Assembly: GCF_002285435.1 (NCBI RefSeq)
Contig: NZ_NSBT01000018.1
Location: 124,001-188,000 of the forward strand
DNA from: Actibacterium ureilyticum
GTDB lineage: Bacteria > Pseudomonadota > Alphaproteobacteria > Rhodobacterales > Rhodobacteraceae
Direction: 5' to 3'
Length of the DNA stretch: 64,000 nt
Shown here: positions 1 through 7,517 of the stretch, in pieces
How positions within the stretch are numbered: the stretch's first letter is position 1
Layout of the letters: each line of letters opens with the position of its first letter
Translations under genes and position numbers: made by a program
The notes under the pieces: model-generated
Seen by the model: only the letters and a program-made list of their open reading frames with translations
Told to the model about the DNA's origin: nothing
Databases searched by the model: none

Positions 1-51
1 GTTGGGCGGGTTGCGCCGCTATGTTCTGGATCGAAAGGCACGACGCCCCTA

Positions 52-972
52 ATGACCGAGAGCCTGCCTCTTTTGCTGCATGTCGGTTATCACAAGACCG
101 CCACCAGCTGGATGCAGAACCGGTTGTTCACGCCCGATCACGGATACGCCCAGCTTTGCGGCCATCAACAGGTGCACGACCTGATCACCAATCCCCACGG
201 GCTGCAGTTCGACCCGCATCTGATGCGGGATCTGATCGACACCGCCCGCCAAAAGGTGCCCCAAGGGGCGGTTCCCGTGATTTCGTCCGAGATCCTGTCG
301 GGCCATCATTTCACCGGCGGCTATCAGTCCGATGTCTATGCCTGGCGGCTGAAAGAGATCGCCCCCCGCGCCCTCATCCTGTTGTCGATCCGGTCGCAGA
401 TGACGATCCTGCCGTCTTGCTACATGCAATATCTGATGAGCGGCGGCACAATGCCCTGGCCGCAATTCTTTCGCGGCGAACGCGATATCGGCTATCCAGC
501 GTTTTCCCCGGTGCATTTCGAGTATGACCGCCTGATCGACCATTACCAGACCCTGTTCGGGGCGGAAAACGTGCATGTCGTGACCCAGGAAAGCATCGCT
601 CACGACATGGGACAGATGGCTGACGAGCTGGCGGCGTTTACCGGAAACAGGCTCTATTCCGGCCTGAGTGACAGCGCTCGCGTGATCTATGCGCCCAGCT
701 ATGCCGAAACGACCGCGCCGGTTCTGCGGCGGATCAACCATGTGCAATCCAGCATGCTGAACCGGTGCCCGGTTATCGAGCTGGGCCATACACCCACCGG
801 TCTGTTCAAACTCTATGGCGCGGGGCATCGGCGTGTGATGGGGGCGCTTGGCCGCGAGCCGGCCCGGCCGATCCGGGCCTATGTGCGGGACACCTTTGGC
901 GACCGGTTCGGTGACAGCAACCGGCGTCTGGCCGCGCTGGTTCCCGGCCTGGACCTGAGCGATTATCCCTGA
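52..972 (+). CDS. Sulfotransferase-like P-loop protein
   Basis: 306 aa. Residues 10-20 (HVGYHKTATSW) match the 5'-phosphosulfate-binding loop of sulfotransferases, with the conserved KT(A/S)T(S) core. A second segment near residues 110-120 (LLSIRSQMTIL) sits where the 3'-phosphate-binding Arg/Ser motif is expected. By family knowledge the protein would move sulfate from PAPS to a glycan, lipid or small molecule; the acceptor cannot be told. No signal peptide or membrane segment is seen. The start at 52 has only a weak ribosome site. The 3' end overlaps the convergent MarR gene by 10 bp. Such stand-alone sulfotransferase-like genes are common in marine Rhodobacteraceae and often tied to surface polysaccharide, which is inference here. 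Confidence 0.75.
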   Translation: MTESLPLLLHVGYHKTATSWMQNRLFTPDHGYAQLCGHQQVHDLITNPHGLQFDPHLMRDLIDTARQKVPQGAVPVISSEILSGHHFTGGYQSDVYAWRLKEIAPRALILLSIRSQMTILPSCYMQYLMSGGTMPWPQFFRGERDIGYPAFSPVHFEYDRLIDHYQTLFGAENVHVVTQESIAHDMGQMADELAAFTGNRLYSGLSDSARVIYAPSYAETTAPVLRRINHVQSSMLNRCPVIELGHTPTGLFKLYGAGHRRVMGALGREPARPIRAYVRDTFGDRFGDSNRRLAALVPGLDLSDYP

Positions 973-1415
973 GCGGTCAGCCGCTGCCGCAGCGCCCGCA
1001 GAACCGGCAGCGCGGCGCGGACCTGATCGATCCCGATATCGGCCACCACATCGTTCAGAATCGGCAGCATCGCGGCAATCGCGGCATCGCGCGCCTTGCG
1101 TCCCGCCGGGCTGATCGACACCATCTTGCGCCGCGCATCGTCCCAATCGGGGCGGATATGCACATGACCGGCCCATTCCAGCTTGTTCAGCGTGTTGGTC
1201 ATCGCCCCGCGCGTGACGTGAAACGCCTGAGCCAGTTGCGCGGGCGAGCGTTCCTCGTTCGTGCGCGCCAGATGGTTCAGCACCGAAAAATGGCTCAGCT
1301 CCATGCCCTTGGGCAACGCCTTGCTCAACCGGCTGCGCGCCAGCTGGTCGGCCATGAAGATCTCGCTGAACAGCGAAACGGCCAGGGTATCAGCGCTTTC
1401 GGTTACTCGGGACAT
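963..1415 (-). CDS. MarR-family transcriptional regulator
   Basis: 150 aa. The middle (about residues 40-105) reads as a winged helix-turn-helix: a SHFSVLNHLAR helix, the recognition-type segment AQAFHVTRGAMTNTLNKLE, then a wing with DDARRKMVSISPAGR, the usual MarR beta-wing pattern. Family members are dimeric repressors of drug, phenolic or oxidative-stress genes. It is last in the minus-strand run comF-grxC-nitrilase-marR and its start overlaps the end of the nitrilase gene by 13 bp, so the two are probably co-translated. The ligand is unknown. Confidence 0.88.
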   Translation of the reverse strand: MSRVTESADTLAVSLFSEIFMADQLARSRLSKALPKGMELSHFSVLNHLARTNEERSPAQLAQAFHVTRGAMTNTLNKLEWAGHVHIRPDWDDARRKMVSISPAGRKARDAAIAAMLPILNDVVADIGIDQVRAALPVLRALRQRLTAQG

Positions 1416-2236
1416 TCAAACGGGCGGTCATGGCTCAGGGACGGGACGCGATACCGGGCGTTCTGGACCTGTGACAGGTCAAGATCAACAAAAACCGTCT
1501 CGACCCCGTCACCGGCACGGGCCAGAACCTCGCCCCAGGGGGCAATCGCGACACTATGCCCCCAGGTCGCGCGCGGCTTGCCGCTGCGGGTGGTGTGGCG
1601 GCCGGTTTGCGCCGGGGCCAAAACGTAACAGCCGTTTTCAATGGCCCGCGCGCGCAACAGGGTTTCCCAATGCGCCGCACCCGTGGTGGGCGAAAACGCT
1701 GCCGGCACGCACAGGATCTGGGCCCCGGCCTGGGCCAGCGCGCGGTAAAGATGCGGGAACCGCACGTCATAGCAGATGCTCAGCCCCAGCGTGCCAAAGG
1801 GCGTTTCGGCCAGAACCGCGCGATCCCCGGGGCGATAGCCATCGGATTCGCGGAACCGCTCGGCCTCGTTGATCTCGACATCGAACATGTGAATCTTGTC
1901 ATACCGCGCGGCGATCTGCCCATCCGGGGCGATCAGGAAGGACCGGTTGGCAAAGCGGCCATCGGGATCGTCGGTCTTGATCCCCAGCGACCCGATCAGC
2001 AGCCAGACGTTCAGCGCGCGCGCCTCGTCCCGCAGGGCGGCCAGTGTCGGATCGTCGTCTTCGGACCGCAGCACGTCCTTTTGGTGATCGCGGCTGGACG
2101 AAACGCAATTCGTCACCTCGGGCGTCAGGATGAAACCGGCCCCCTTCGCCGCCGCATCGCGGATCATCGGCAGAAGCGCGGCCAGGTTCTCGGCCGGATC
2201 GTCGCTGGAATTCAGCTGTAACAGAGCCGCTTTCAT
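1403..2236 (-). CDS. Carbon-nitrogen (nitrilase superfamily) hydrolase, Nit1/omega-amidase-like
   Basis: 277 aa, the normal length for a single-domain amidase. The catalytic triad is visible: Glu40 (LTPEVTN), Lys114 (YDKIHMFD) and Cys155 (SICYDVRFP). The motif set resembles the Nit1/Nit2 branch, whose members hydrolyse deaminated glutathione or alpha-keto acid amides in the cytoplasm. The neighbour grxC only 3 bp upstream fits a glutathione-related repair role, but substrate assignment is inference. The gene overlaps the downstream marR by 13 bp. Confidence 0.88.
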   Translation of the reverse strand: MKAALLQLNSSDDPAENLAALLPMIRDAAAKGAGFILTPEVTNCVSSSRDHQKDVLRSEDDDPTLAALRDEARALNVWLLIGSLGIKTDDPDGRFANRSFLIAPDGQIAARYDKIHMFDVEINEAERFRESDGYRPGDRAVLAETPFGTLGLSICYDVRFPHLYRALAQAGAQILCVPAAFSPTTGAAHWETLLRARAIENGCYVLAPAQTGRHTTRSGKPRATWGHSVAIAPWGEVLARAGDGVETVFVDLDLSQVQNARYRVPSLSHDRPFECPE

Positions 2237-2239
2237 CGC

Positions 2240-2497
2240 TCAGGCCGCCAGAAGCGGGTCCAGCTTGCCCGCCCGATCCAGCGCGAACAGATCGTCACAG
2301 CCGCCGACATGGGTCTGGCCGATGAAAATCTGCGGCACCGTATGGCGCCCGGCGGCACGGCCCATCATCTCCTGTCGCTTGGCCGGGTCGCGCGACACGT
2401 CGATTTCGGTGAAGGGCACGCCCTTGTTCGTCAGCAGCGATTTCGCCATCCGGCAATAACCGCAGGTCGGCGTTGTATAGATTTCGATCGTTTGCAT
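2240..2497 (-). CDS. grxC: Glutaredoxin 3
   Basis: 85 aa, typical for a single-domain dithiol glutaredoxin. The active site is C12-G-Y-C15, followed by the cis-proline segment HTVPQIFIG and the GGCDDL glutathione-binding loop. It reduces disulfides and mixed glutathione disulfides using glutathione in the cytoplasm. It lies between comF (35 bp upstream) and the nitrilase gene (3 bp downstream), so a common transcript is likely. Confidence 0.95.
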   Translation of the reverse strand: MQTIEIYTTPTCGYCRMAKSLLTNKGVPFTEIDVSRDPAKRQEMMGRAAGRHTVPQIFIGQTHVGGCDDLFALDRAGKLDPLLAA

Positions 2498-2532
2498 CGC
2501 ACATTTCCCTTTTCCCGCATAGATATATGGGA

Positions 2533-3249
2533 TCAGGGCTCTTTCGCAACGCGCGCAAGAGTGATGACCCGAATATCTGCGGCCCCCGCGGCACGCAGCG
2601 CCTCGGTCGCGGTGGCAAAAGTGGCGCCCGAGGTCATAACGTCATCGACCAGCAAAACATCGCGCCCGGCAATCCGGTCGATCCGGCGGGGATTGACCCG
2701 CAGGGCGCCCGCCATGTTGGCGAACCGTGCCTCGACCCCCATACCGTCCTGTTTCGGCGTCGCGCGGTCCCGCAACAGCGCATCGGGGCAATGGACCAGC
2801 CCCAGCTTGCGCGCCACACCCCCCGCCAGCAGCGCCGACTGGTTATAGCGCCGCTTGAGCAGCCGCCAGCGATGCAGCGGGATCGGCACCACGATCATCC
2901 CCGGCGCGATCAGCGGCTGCGCCGCCCGCGCCATCCACTCTGCCGCGGGCCGGGCCAGTTCCGTCCGGTCGGCATGTTTCAGCGCCAGAACCATCCGCCG
3001 CCCGCCATCGCGATACAGCAGGGTGGCGCGCCCCCGCGACCAGGGACGCGCGATCTGCATGCAATCGTCGCAGACCGCCTTTTCATCCGGATCATCCCCG
3101 GGCAGGGGGGTGCCGCACAGGTCACAGACCAGACCCGAGATGAAATGCGCCTCGCGCCAGCAGGGGCCGCACAGGTTGAAATCCCCGCCCACCGGATCGC
3201 CGCAGGACACGCATTGCGGCGGAAAGATCAATTGCAGCGCAGCTTGCAT
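2533..3249 (-). CDS. comF: ComF family protein (phosphoribosyltransferase-like, DNA uptake related)
   Basis: 238 aa from the ATG at 3249, chosen because the protein then opens directly with the cysteine-rich zinc-ribbon region (CVSC, CGPC, CDLC, CDDC within the first 65 residues). The open frame runs further upstream, but that part is antisense to the divergent methyltransferase gene and looks non-coding. The C-terminal half is a type I phosphoribosyltransferase fold with the PRPP loop VLLVDDVMTSGAT. In naturally competent bacteria ComF helps single-stranded DNA enter the cytosol; in alphaproteobacteria the role is less clear. It faces the methyltransferase gene across a 49 bp gap. Confidence 0.9.
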   Translation of the reverse strand: MQAALQLIFPPQCVSCGDPVGGDFNLCGPCWREAHFISGLVCDLCGTPLPGDDPDEKAVCDDCMQIARPWSRGRATLLYRDGGRRMVLALKHADRTELARPAAEWMARAAQPLIAPGMIVVPIPLHRWRLLKRRYNQSALLAGGVARKLGLVHCPDALLRDRATPKQDGMGVEARFANMAGALRVNPRRIDRIAGRDVLLVDDVMTSGATFATATEALRAAGAADIRVITLARVAKEP

Positions 3250-3298
3250 TCCTGACTTTGCCCTATAAAACCACCCCGAAACCGGGACGCCGCCATCC

Positions 3299-4147
3299 AT
3301 GACCGAACCGCAGCAGCTGACAGATCGCACCGCCCTGAACCGCAACCGCGCCCGTGCCTCTGCCCGGCCCGACGCGGCGCTGTTCCTGCATGAGCTGGCC
3401 GCAACCGAGATCAAGGAAAGGCTGGAACTGGTTAACAGAACCTTTACGGCGCCGGTCGCGGTCTCGGGCTTGCCACGGATCTGGGCGGATGTGGTGCCGG
3501 GATCACAGCATGTTCCCGACGCCGATATCCTGGATCTGGCCGAAGGTGCGCATGATCTGGTGATCCATGCCATGAGCCTGCATTGGGCGAACGATCCGGT
3601 GGGGCAGCTGGTGCAATGCCGCCGCGCGCTGAAGCCCGACGGGCTGTTCATTGCGGCGCTGCCCGGCGGGCACACGCTGACCGAACTGCGCGCAGCCTTG
3701 GCCGAGGCCGAAAGCCGTCTGACCGGCGGGCTCAGCCCGCGCGTGTTGCCGATGGGCGAGATCCGCGATCTGGGCGGGCTGTTGCAGCGGGCGGGATTTG
3801 CCCTGCCTGTGGCGGATTCGACGATCCAGACCGCCAGCTATCGCGATGCCTTTCACCTGATGGCGGACCTGCGCGCGATGGGCGAGGGGAACGCGCTGGC
3901 CGCGCGGTCCCGGCGGCCCAGCCCGCGCGCGCTGTTCATCGAGGCCGCCCGCATCTATGCCGACGCATTCCAGGACCCGGATGGCCGCATTCCCGCAACG
4001 TTCGAGACGATTTTCCTGACCGGCTGGGCGCCGGACGCCAACCAGCCGCAACCCCTGCGCCCCGGTTCGGCCCAATCGCGGCTGGCCGATGCGCTGAACA
4101 CCACGGAAACCACGCTTTCCGATCCTGTGCCGCCGCGCCGCGTTTGA
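3299..4147 (+). CDS. SAM-dependent methyltransferase-fold protein of the BioC/NDUFAF5 type
   Basis: 282 aa. The N terminus (LNRNRARASARPDAALFLHELAATEIKERL) has the R-x-R-A and 'FL..A....RL' pattern seen in NDUFAF5 and related proteins. The acidic segment DLAEGAHDLVIHAMSLHWAND and the strand LKPDGLFIAALPGG correspond to post-I and post-II motifs of class I methyltransferases. The glycine-rich motif I is not well preserved (residues around 60-75), so SAM binding is not certain. NDUFAF5 is an arginine hydroxylase acting in complex I assembly; a similar role is possible but unproven. A 63 bp gap separates it from hemH on the same strand. Confidence 0.72.
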   Translation: MTEPQQLTDRTALNRNRARASARPDAALFLHELAATEIKERLELVNRTFTAPVAVSGLPRIWADVVPGSQHVPDADILDLAEGAHDLVIHAMSLHWANDPVGQLVQCRRALKPDGLFIAALPGGHTLTELRAALAEAESRLTGGLSPRVLPMGEIRDLGGLLQRAGFALPVADSTIQTASYRDAFHLMADLRAMGEGNALAARSRRPSPRALFIEAARIYADAFQDPDGRIPATFETIFLTGWAPDANQPQPLRPGSAQSRLADALNTTETTLSDPVPPRRV

Positions 4148-4210
4148 TCTGGCGGCAATATCGGCTATCTGCAACGGAACAAGAAAATCACGAGACCGGA
4201 ACAGACCAGT

Positions 4211-5257
4211 ATGACCAACGCCAAATGCCCGGCCCATGCGCCCGCCGATCACCCGAAAATCCCCGAGGAGAAGATCGGCGTCCTGCTGGCCAACCTGGGC
4301 ACGCCCGACGGCACCGATTACTGGTCGATGCGGCGCTATCTGTCCGAGTTCCTGTCCGACAAGCGGGTCATCGACTATCCCAGCTGGAAATGGCAGCCGC
4401 TGTTGCAGCTGATCATCCTGACCAAGCGGCCATTCTCATCCGGCGCGGCGTATAAGTCGATCTGGAACGAAGAGCTGGACGAAAGCCCGCTGATGACCCT
4501 GACACGGGGCCAGACCGAGAAGATCGCCGAAACCATGCGCGACAGCTTCGGCGATAAGGTGATGGTCGATTTCTGCATGCGTTACGGCAACCCGTCGACC
4601 GAATCGAAGGTGCGCCAGATGGTCGAGGCCGGGTGCCAGAAGATCCTGTTCTTCCCGCTTTACCCGCATTACGCCGGTGCGACCTCGGGCACCGCGAATG
4701 ACCAGTTCTTCCGCGCGCTGATGAAGGAAACCTGGCAACCCATCGCCCGCGTCGTGCCGCCCTATTTCGATCGGGCGGATTACATCGACGCGTTGGCGCA
4801 GTCGGTCGAACGCGGCTATGCTGCCGCCCCGGTCAAGCCCGACATCCTGGTCGTGTCCTATCACGGGATGCCGCAGCGCTATCTGAAACAGGGCGACCCG
4901 TATCATTGCCAGTGCCAGAAGACCACGCGGCTGCTGAAGGAACGGCTGGGCTGGGACGACACCCAGATCATCACCACATTCCAATCGGTCTTCGGCCCCG
5001 AGGAATGGCTGCGCCCCTATACGGTCGAGCATGTGGCCGAGCTGGCCAAGCAGGGCAAGAAGAACATCGCCGTGATCGCCCCGGCCTTTTCCGCCGATTG
5101 CATCGAGACGCTGGAAGAGATCAACGAGGAAATCCGCGAAAGCTTCGAACACGCGGGCGGCGAGAATTTCACCTATATTCCCTGCCTGAATGACGACGCG
5201 GCCCATATCCGGGCGCTGTCGAATATCATTACCGAAAACCTGCAGGGCTGGGTCTGA
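4211..5257 (+). CDS. hemH: Ferrochelatase
   Basis: 348 aa. It inserts Fe2+ into protoporphyrin IX, the last step of protoheme synthesis. Visible family marks are LLANLGTPDG near residue 25, the catalytic His218 in VVSYHGMPQRY, the FQSVFGPEEWLRPYT segment and the acidic ETLEEINEE helix near the C terminus. A cysteine-rich stretch (YHCQCQK) follows the catalytic His, as in other alphaproteobacterial enzymes. A perfect 12-bp hairpin follows the stop codon. hemJ, for the preceding step, lies at 38 kb. Confidence 0.97.
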   Translation: MTNAKCPAHAPADHPKIPEEKIGVLLANLGTPDGTDYWSMRRYLSEFLSDKRVIDYPSWKWQPLLQLIILTKRPFSSGAAYKSIWNEELDESPLMTLTRGQTEKIAETMRDSFGDKVMVDFCMRYGNPSTESKVRQMVEAGCQKILFFPLYPHYAGATSGTANDQFFRALMKETWQPIARVVPPYFDRADYIDALAQSVERGYAAAPVKPDILVVSYHGMPQRYLKQGDPYHCQCQKTTRLLKERLGWDDTQIITTFQSVFGPEEWLRPYTVEHVAELAKQGKKNIAVIAPAFSADCIETLEEINEEIRESFEHAGGENFTYIPCLNDDAAHIRALSNIITENLQGWV

Positions 5258-5264
5258 AAAAAGT

Positions 5265-5292
5265 AAAGGCGGTGGATTTCTCCACCGCCTTT
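5265..5292. terminator. Bidirectional intrinsic terminator between hemH and a small secreted-protein gene
   Basis: A perfect 12-bp inverted repeat (AAAGGCGGTGGA / TCCACCGCCTTT) with a TTTC loop lies between two convergent genes. Read on the minus strand it is followed by ACTTTTTTC, a good U-tract for the small minus-strand gene; on the plus strand a shorter TTT follows for hemH. Confidence 0.85.
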
Positions 5293-5314
5293 GAATTCCT
5301 GAGGTTGTCCCTTA

Positions 5315-5491
5315 TCAGGACGCGGCTGCTGCCACCAGAACCAGGAAGAACAGGGGGACCAGGATGCCACCGTTCGAGGACGAGGTGTCTTCGACGATCA
5401 CTTCGGGTTCCATCACCGGCTCGGCCATGTTGCCTGCGAACGCGGTGGTTGCAGCAACGGACAGAGCGGCAGCAAGTGCGAGTTTCTTCAT
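5315..5491 (-). CDS. Small exported protein with hydrophobic C terminus (function unknown)
   Basis: 58 aa from the ATG at 5491, which has a strong ribosome site (CTGGAGGCTATT). An in-frame upstream ATG at 5539 lacks one and would bury the signal peptide. Residues 1-20 form a classic signal peptide (MKKLALAAALSVAATTAFA) with an AFA cleavage site. An acidic linker (EPVMEPEVIVEDTSSSNGG) and a second hydrophobic stretch (ILVPLFFLVLVAAAA) follow to the C terminus. The mature product would be about 39 residues, possibly membrane-inserted. I recognise no named family. It has its own terminator, so it is probably a real, independently expressed gene. Confidence 0.75.
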   Translation of the reverse strand: MKKLALAAALSVAATTAFAGNMAEPVMEPEVIVEDTSSSNGGILVPLFFLVLVAAAAS

Positions 5492-5636
5492 AATAGCCTC
5501 CAGAAACGACGTGCAGGCATTACGGTTACCCTCCCGCACGTACTTTGGGTTTTACCTGTAAGCTTCGTCTAAGCAATTCCGCGCGCAGTATGCAATCGGG
5601 ATTTGCGCCGCGCCCATGCACAGACGGAATTTGTCG

Positions 5637-6233
5637 TCAAATTAGCAACACTTGCGTCCCGACCTTCGCCAAGCCGAACAACCGCGCGATATGCTCGTTG
5701 TAAAGCCCGATGCAGCCGTTCGATGATCGCCGCCCGATCTTGCGCGTGTCATGGGTGCCGTGGATCCGGTAATAGGTCCAGGACAGATAAAGCGCATGGG
5801 TGCCCAGCGGATTATCCGGGCCGGGGCCCACGAAATCGGGCCATTCGGGGTTGCGCTTCTTCATCGACGGGGTCGGGCGCCACGACGGCCCCTCGACCTT
5901 GCGCACGACGCTCGTGCGGCCGCGACGGGTCAGATCCTCGGTCAGCGGGACACTGGTGGGGAACAGCAGATAGGTTCCGCCATCCTCGGACCAGTAATGC
6001 AACGCCCGCGAGGTCGTATCCACCAGCACCGCGCCATTGCGCAGATTGGCGAAATACGGTTGCCATTGCAGCGACCGGAAGCTCGAGATGTTGCGGCGCG
6101 ACGATTGGCTGATATCCGCCTCGAAGGCGGGATCGAAGACCTGGCTTTGTTGCGCGATGGCAGGTGCGGCAAGTCCGCTGACAAGGGCGCTGCCGCCGGC
6201 CAGGAAACCGCGGCGGGAAAACTTCGAAGACAT
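5637..6233 (-). CDS. L,D-transpeptidase (YkuD), Tat-type signal
   Basis: 198 aa. The N terminus carries a twin-arginine-like signal (SRRGFLAGG) ending near AIA at residue 27. The YkuD catalytic block is clear: His158 (YRIHGTH) and Cys174 in the segment RRSSNGCIGLYNEH. These periplasmic enzymes form 3-3 peptidoglycan crosslinks or attach proteins to meso-diaminopimelate. It sits next to a CAP-domain lipoprotein and a second L,D-transpeptidase, so the three look like a cell-wall patch, though they are on different strands. The actual reaction (crosslinking or anchoring) cannot be told from sequence. Confidence 0.92.
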   Translation of the reverse strand: MSSKFSRRGFLAGGSALVSGLAAPAIAQQSQVFDPAFEADISQSSRRNISSFRSLQWQPYFANLRNGAVLVDTTSRALHYWSEDGGTYLLFPTSVPLTEDLTRRGRTSVVRKVEGPSWRPTPSMKKRNPEWPDFVGPGPDNPLGTHALYLSWTYYRIHGTHDTRKIGRRSSNGCIGLYNEHIARLFGLAKVGTQVLLI

Positions 6234-6391
6234 GGCAGCTCCGTTTTCTAATGACTTTCACCATCATATGGCGGCAAAGCCGCAGTCGCAAATCAAACTG
6301 GCCCGAACCCGCAAATCCGGCGCCGAAGCGTTTGAAGGATGCAACGCTTCCCGCTAGGAAGGGTGAAACACTGGTGAATGGATCGGGCATT

Positions 6392-6928
6392 ATGCGTCGT
6401 TTTGGGATCGTTTTACTTGCAACTCTGGCCTTGGCGGCCTGTACGCCACCGCCGCCGACGGTCGGCCCGGATGGCAAGCCGTTGCCGCGCGTCTATCGGA
6501 TTTCCAAGGGCGACACGGCCGAGGTTCAGTTCCGGATGCTCGATTCGGTCAATTCGCTGCGCCGCGCCAAAGGTGCGCCGGACCTGAAGCTGAATTCCCA
6601 GCTGACCGCCGCCGCCGCCACCCATTCGCGCGACATGTCGGTGCAGAACCGGCCTTGGCATTTCGGCTCGGACGGGTCGTCGCCGGTCACACGGGTTCAG
6701 CGCGCGGGCTATAACGGCACGATGAAAGGCGAAAACATCTCGGAAACCTACGAGACCGAGCTGGAAACCCTGGCCGCCTGGATGGAAAAGAGCGACACGC
6801 GCAACGTGATCCTGGACCCCGGCGCGCGTGATCTTGGCTTTTCCTGGTTTCAGGAGCCGGGCGGCAAGATCTGGTGGACCCTGATCACCGGCGCGCCGTC
6901 ATCCTTCCAGACCGCCGGCGCCCTTTAG
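6392..6928 (+). CDS. CAP-domain (SCP/PR-1-like) lipoprotein
   Basis: 178 aa from the ATG at 6392, giving MRRFGIVLLATLALAAC with a lipobox Cys17. A GTG at 6374 with the better-spaced site AGGAAGGG is an alternative start that only lengthens the signal peptide by six residues. The body fits a CAP domain: LDSVNSLRRAKGAPDLKLNSQL, AAATHSRDMSVQNRPWHFG, GENISETYETELETLAAWMEKSDTR and the closing LGFSW...IWWTLITG. Bacterial CAP proteins are extracytoplasmic and often cell-wall linked; enzymatic activity is not established for most. Its stop overlaps that of the convergent L,D-transpeptidase (TTAG). Confidence 0.85.
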   Translation: MRRFGIVLLATLALAACTPPPPTVGPDGKPLPRVYRISKGDTAEVQFRMLDSVNSLRRAKGAPDLKLNSQLTAAAATHSRDMSVQNRPWHFGSDGSSPVTRVQRAGYNGTMKGENISETYETELETLAAWMEKSDTRNVILDPGARDLGFSWFQEPGGKIWWTLITGAPSSFQTAGAL

Positions 6929-7434
6929 GGATAGATGTCGATCACGGTGCCATCGCGCACCATGCGATAGATCTGGCGCATATGCCGGTTCTTCACCGCG
7001 ATGCAGCCGGCGGTCCAATCGCGCCCGTCCGGCCGCTTGGTCGATTGCCCGTGGATGAAGATATCGCCGCCGGGTTTCTGGCCCAGCGCCACCGCGCGCT
7101 CGACATCCCATTGATTGGGATAGGAAATCCCCAGCGACAGATAGAACGAGCTGTCGGGGTTGCGCCGGTCGATGGTATAGCGCCCCTCGGGCGTCCTGCC
7201 GTCGCCTTCGACCCGCTTGGGGCCGCTGGGCGCAAAGCCCAGGCCGATCTTGTATTTCTTCAATACCCGATCGCCATTCATCAGAAACATCATGCGCCGT
7301 TGCTTGGCCACGATGACGCGGGTCACTTGCGGCCCGCGATAGCTGCTTGTCGAAATATTGCCCTTGGATCCGCCGCTGCACGCCGACACCATCGCCGCCA
7401 TGCCCGTCAGAATGAGCGCTCGCCGTCCCAACAT
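6925..7434 (-). CDS. L,D-transpeptidase family lipoprotein
   Basis: 169 aa. The N terminus MLGRRALILTGMAAMVSAC has a lipobox-like Cys19. The YkuD block includes the TPEGRYTIDRR substrate-cleft segment, His128 (IFIHGQ) and catalytic Cys144 (WTAGCIAV). It is shorter and clearly distinct from the Tat-type paralogue at 5637-6233. It likely acts in the periplasm, tethered to a membrane, on peptidoglycan or its lipoprotein partners. It converges on the CAP gene with a 4-bp stop overlap. Confidence 0.9.
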   Translation of the reverse strand: MLGRRALILTGMAAMVSACSGGSKGNISTSSYRGPQVTRVIVAKQRRMMFLMNGDRVLKKYKIGLGFAPSGPKRVEGDGRTPEGRYTIDRRNPDSSFYLSLGISYPNQWDVERAVALGQKPGGDIFIHGQSTKRPDGRDWTAGCIAVKNRHMRQIYRMVRDGTVIDIYP

Positions 7435-7517
7435 CCGTTTACTTGCCCTCGGCCTCGATTATTTTTGCGCGACCATACCCGTTTCCAATCGAAAACGCAG
7501 CAAGATTTCTGCGTGAC

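Noticed and set aside
2533-3675. 380-aa version of the ComF protein
   Set aside because: The first 140 residues are antisense to the methyltransferase gene and lack family features; the start at 3249 gives a normal ComF.
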